Part shown: in pieces, positions 61,734-64,000 of the stretch
How positions within the stretch are numbered: position 1 is the first letter of the stretch
Layout of the letters: each line of letters begins with the position of its first letter
Assembly (NCBI GenBank): GCA_049317265.1
Contig: JBMOIP010000013.1
Span: 1-64,000, forward strand
Direction of reading: 5' to 3'
Origin: CAIVAT01 sp049317265
GTDB taxonomy: Bacteria > Bacteroidota > Bacteroidia > Bacteroidales > FEN-979
DNA length: 64,000 bases
Notes under the pieces: generated by a model
Seen by the model: the letters and a program-made list of their open reading frames with translations, nothing else
Databases searched by the model: none
Told to the model about the DNA's origin: nothing
Position numbers and translations under genes: made by a program

Positions 61734-62684
61734 TTACTGACGCTTTTTAACCAGCTGCATTACGTCGGCCACTTTTTTTTCCATCGGCATTTTTCCATCA
61801 ATCCAATGGATGACCGTCCCCTGGCGCTCCATGCGGCGGAACCATGTCATTTGTCGTTTTGCAAACTGGCGGATGGCAATGTTCAGTTCAAGGAAAAGGT
61901 TTGCACGGGTGATTTTCCCTTCCAGGAAAAGGGTAACGAACTTGTATTCAAGGCCATACTTCTTTAAACGATCCGGAGATATTCCGCTGGCTAACAGTTG
62001 TTCGACCTCTTCAATCATGCCGTGGTCAAGCCGGTATTCAAGGCGCTTGCTGATGCGTGCTTTTACCAGTCCGCGGGGGTAGTCAATACCGATGACGGTT
62101 GATTCTATTTCCGGGAAGGTAAACGCGCCATTGGCTACCCTGTCATATAAATGGGCCTTTCCTCCTGATGCGGCCAGGTCGGCAGCATGCGACACTGAGA
62201 TGGCTTTCAGTAACCTGGGCCGTTCTTCAAGGTCGGTAATGTTGTGCGGCGTTTTAAATGATCTGAGAAGGTCAATCAATTCTTCGTCTGTTTTATCACG
62301 CAGAGAGGCAAGGTATTCGTCTTCGCTTACATCATCTGCAAGCTTGTAACCCTTCAACACTGCTTCAAGGTACATTCCTGAACCTCCGCAAAGGATCGGA
62401 AGTTTCTTCCTTCCTATGATGTCGTGGTAAACTTTCAGGAAATCTTTCTGGAATTCAAAAATGTTGTATTCGTAACCAGGATCCACAATGTCAATAAGAT
62501 GGTATGGTACCCTGAACCCGTCAACCCGGTAGTCGTCATAATCCTTCCCGGTACCGATGTTCATCCCGCGGTATACCTGGCGGGAGTCGGCGCTGATGAC
62601 CTCCCCGTTCAGCTCAACCGCAAGCCTTGCTGCGAGGGCGGTTTTACCGGTGGCGGTGGGTCCGAGGATGGTAATCAGGTTCAC
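61734..62684 (-). CDS. miaA: tRNA dimethylallyltransferase
   Basis: Adds the isopentenyl group to A37 of tRNAs that read codons beginning with U. 316 residues from GTG at 62684. P-loop GPTATGKTALAARLA, then ISADSRQVYRGMNIGTGK, the DDYRVDGFRVPYHLIDIVDP segment and GGSGMYLEAVLKG are diagnostic, with the C-terminal RQFAKRQMTWFRR. A 14-base gap separates it from the upstream nucleotide-sugar dehydratase gene, so they may share a transcript. Convergent with the FISUMP-domain gene. Confidence 0.97.
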   Translation of the reverse strand: MNLITILGPTATGKTALAARLAVELNGEVISADSRQVYRGMNIGTGKDYDDYRVDGFRVPYHLIDIVDPGYEYNIFEFQKDFLKVYHDIIGRKKLPILCGGSGMYLEAVLKGYKLADDVSEDEYLASLRDKTDEELIDLLRSFKTPHNITDLEERPRLLKAISVSHAADLAASGGKAHLYDRVANGAFTFPEIESTVIGIDYPRGLVKARISKRLEYRLDHGMIEEVEQLLASGISPDRLKKYGLEYKFVTLFLEGKITRANLFLELNIAIRQFAKRQMTWFRRMERQGTVIHWIDGKMPMEKKVADVMQLVKKRQ

Positions 62685-62698
62685 TTTAAATCAGGGAT

Positions 62699-64000
62699 TT
62701 ATTTGTCCAGTTCTTCGTAGATGGAATTCTGACTTTTATATTCTGGTACCATCTGTTTCATCTTCCGGATGATGTCAAAATTTGATCCGTCAGGTACCAA
62801 GGAGGTAAGCTCATCAATGTCGCGGCTGATCTCGTTGAAACTGAATTCACGGACTTTGGCAGTAAGGATCAGGGGATGGTGGGTGGGCAGGGCATTTTCT
62901 TCGACGTTTAGCAGCTCCTCATAGAGCTTTTCGCCCGGACGCAGTCCGGTAAATTTGATCTGGATGTCCTTACCGATGGTAAGTCCCGAAAGCTGGATCA
63001 TCTTTTTTGCCAGGTCGATGATTTTAATCGATTTCCCCATATCGAAGATGAAAATTTCACCGCCTTTGCCGCAGGCTCCGGCCTCAAGCACCAGCTGGCA
63101 GGCCTCCGGAATGGTCATGAAAAAACGGGTTACCTCCGGATGGGTAATGGTGACAGGTCCCCCTTTTTCGATCTGGCTTCTGAAGAGCGGAATGACCGAC
63201 CCGTTGGAGCCAAGCACATTGCCGAACCGTGTAGTGATAAAGCAGGTTTCCGAGACTTTATCCAGGGCCTGGGTATACATTTCCGCGATTCGTTTGGATG
63301 CGCCCATCACATTGGTCGGATTTACCGCCTTGTCGGTGGAGATCATGATGAACTTCCTGACGCCGAATTCAACGGCAAGGTCGGCAATGACCCTGGTCCC
63401 CCGCACATTGGTCAGCACCGCTTCGGAGGGGTTGCTCTCCATCATGGGCACATGCTTGTAAGCAGCGGCATGGTAGACCATGTCGGGACGGAAAGTACTG
63501 AAAATCTTCCTCATCCGGGCCTCATTGCTGATGTCGCACAGGATGCATTCAATGCCTGAACCTTTGTTGTATTCACTGGTTTCGAGTTCCAGGTAGTGAA
63601 GGGGGGTTTCTGCCTGGTCGATGAGGATGAGCCTGCCTGGTGCAAAGCGGGCAACCTGACGCACAATTTCACCTCCGATGGAACCTGCTGCGCCGCTTAC
63701 CAGGATCACCTTGCCGGTAATCTCCTGTGCAATGCGCTTTTCATCGAGCTTTATTTCGTCACGTTCGAGCAGCTCTTCGATGTTGATTTTTTTAAGCTGG
63801 TTGAAACTCAGTTCGCCGTTAATCCAGCGGATCATCGGGGGAACTGTCAGTACCTTGGTGTTGTAGGCGAGGCATTTCTCAACCAGCTCTTGCTTTTTCA
63901 ACGGGTCAAAGTGCATGATTGCCAGGATGATCTGGGCAACAGAGCTGGTGCCCAGAAGTTTATCGAGTCCGGCCGGACTGATGATGTCGATCCCTTCGAG
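62699..64000 (-). CDS. Nucleotide-sugar 4,6-dehydratase/epimerase, PglF/WbpM/CapD-like (partial, 5' end outside window)
   Basis: An extended short-chain dehydrogenase family enzyme for nucleotide-activated sugar synthesis (UDP-GlcNAc 4,6-dehydratase type). The frame remains open to the right window edge (434 codons visible), so the ATG at 63916 is internal and the membrane-bound N-terminal part typical of PglF/WbpM lies outside. The NAD-binding VILVSGAAGSIGGEIVRQVARF, DMVYHAAAYKHVPMMESNP, KFIMISTDKAVNPTNVMGASKRIAEMY and TRFGNVLGSNGSVIPLFRSQIEKGGPVTITHPEVTRFFMTIPEA are family hallmarks. It likely serves capsule, LPS or glycan synthesis. Confidence 0.93.
   Translation of the reverse strand, partial: LEGIDIISPAGLDKLLGTSSVAQIILAIMHFDPLKKQELVEKCLAYNTKVLTVPPMIRWINGELSFNQLKKINIEELLERDEIKLDEKRIAQEITGKVILVSGAAGSIGGEIVRQVARFAPGRLILIDQAETPLHYLELETSEYNKGSGIECILCDISNEARMRKIFSTFRPDMVYHAAAYKHVPMMESNPSEAVLTNVRGTRVIADLAVEFGVRKFIMISTDKAVNPTNVMGASKRIAEMYTQALDKVSETCFITTRFGNVLGSNGSVIPLFRSQIEKGGPVTITHPEVTRFFMTIPEACQLVLEAGACGKGGEIFIFDMGKSIKIIDLAKKMIQLSGLTIGKDIQIKFTGLRPGEKLYEELLNVEENALPTHHPLILTAKVREFSFNEISRDIDELTSLVPDGSNFDIIRKMKQMVPEYKSQNSIYEELDK

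Overview
This window reads as chromosomal DNA of a member of the phylum Bacteroidetes (Bacteroidota), most likely an uncultured Bacteroidales-like lineage. The support is: two proteins with the type B and one with the type A C-terminal sorting domain of the type IX secretion system (T9SS); a Fibrobacter-type (FISUMP) C-terminal domain; several promoters of the Bacteroidetes type (TTG or TTTG, 18-19 bases, then TAnnTTTG or a close variant); weak or absent Shine-Dalgarno sites; and phylum-typical neighbours (guaB followed by SurA-like isomerases; rsfS-ftsH-LUD-cdsA-psd). Species cannot be named from sequence alone. I saw no rRNA, tRNA, CRISPR array, prophage or insertion sequence.

Layout. 1-3388 (minus): glyA, a SixA-like phosphatase and ppk1, which runs off the left edge. 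3506-8958 (plus): two T9SS type B secreted proteins and a secreted GH29 alpha-L-fucosidase. 9438-18739 (plus): four large signalling proteins in a row (PAS histidine kinase, receiver-PAS-kinase, CheB-CheR-PAS fusion, PAS-GAF kinase), followed at 18791 by a secreted GH38-like alpha-mannosidase and a small lipoprotein. 22928-27268 (minus): NhaD antiporter, secreted cyclophilin, T9SS type A protein. 27524-29014 (plus): a seven-haem NapC/NirT-like membrane cytochrome. 29243-40271 (plus): guaB; three SurA/PpiC-type periplasmic chaperones or isomerases; a MoxR ATPase; pstSCAB; and a GPP34 (GOLPH3-like) protein. 40262-43127 (minus): a YhcC-type radical SAM protein and a POT transporter. 43290-44921 (plus): ECF sigma factor, candidate anti-sigma protein, DUF4252 protein. 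44925-47965 (minus): a PorV/FadL-like barrel and a helix-hairpin-helix plus outer-membrane protein. 48140-48799 (plus): DUF2461. 48810-58826 (minus): psd, cdsA, LUD protein, ftsH, rsfS, LOG-family protein, uvrA, lytic transglycosylase, rfbC. Then lpdA (minus), a FISUMP-domain secreted protein (plus), miaA and a nucleotide-sugar dehydratase cut by the right edge (both minus).

How the parts fit. Much of the window concerns the cell envelope: periplasmic folding (SurA-like trio, cyclophilin), phospholipid synthesis (cdsA, psd) with FtsH quality control, phosphate uptake, wall turnover and surface sugars. The secreted fucosidase and mannosidase flank a dense sensory block, which suggests glycan scavenging coupled to environmental sensing, although no SusC/SusD pair is present. 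No complete unknown system stands out. The best candidates for something undescribed are the helix-hairpin-helix outer-membrane protein with its barrel partner, the pst operon ending in a GPP34 protein rather than phoU, and a set of short tandem octamer or heptamer arrays and palindromic repeats, one inside the mannosidase gene and one just upstream of the lytic transglycosylase.
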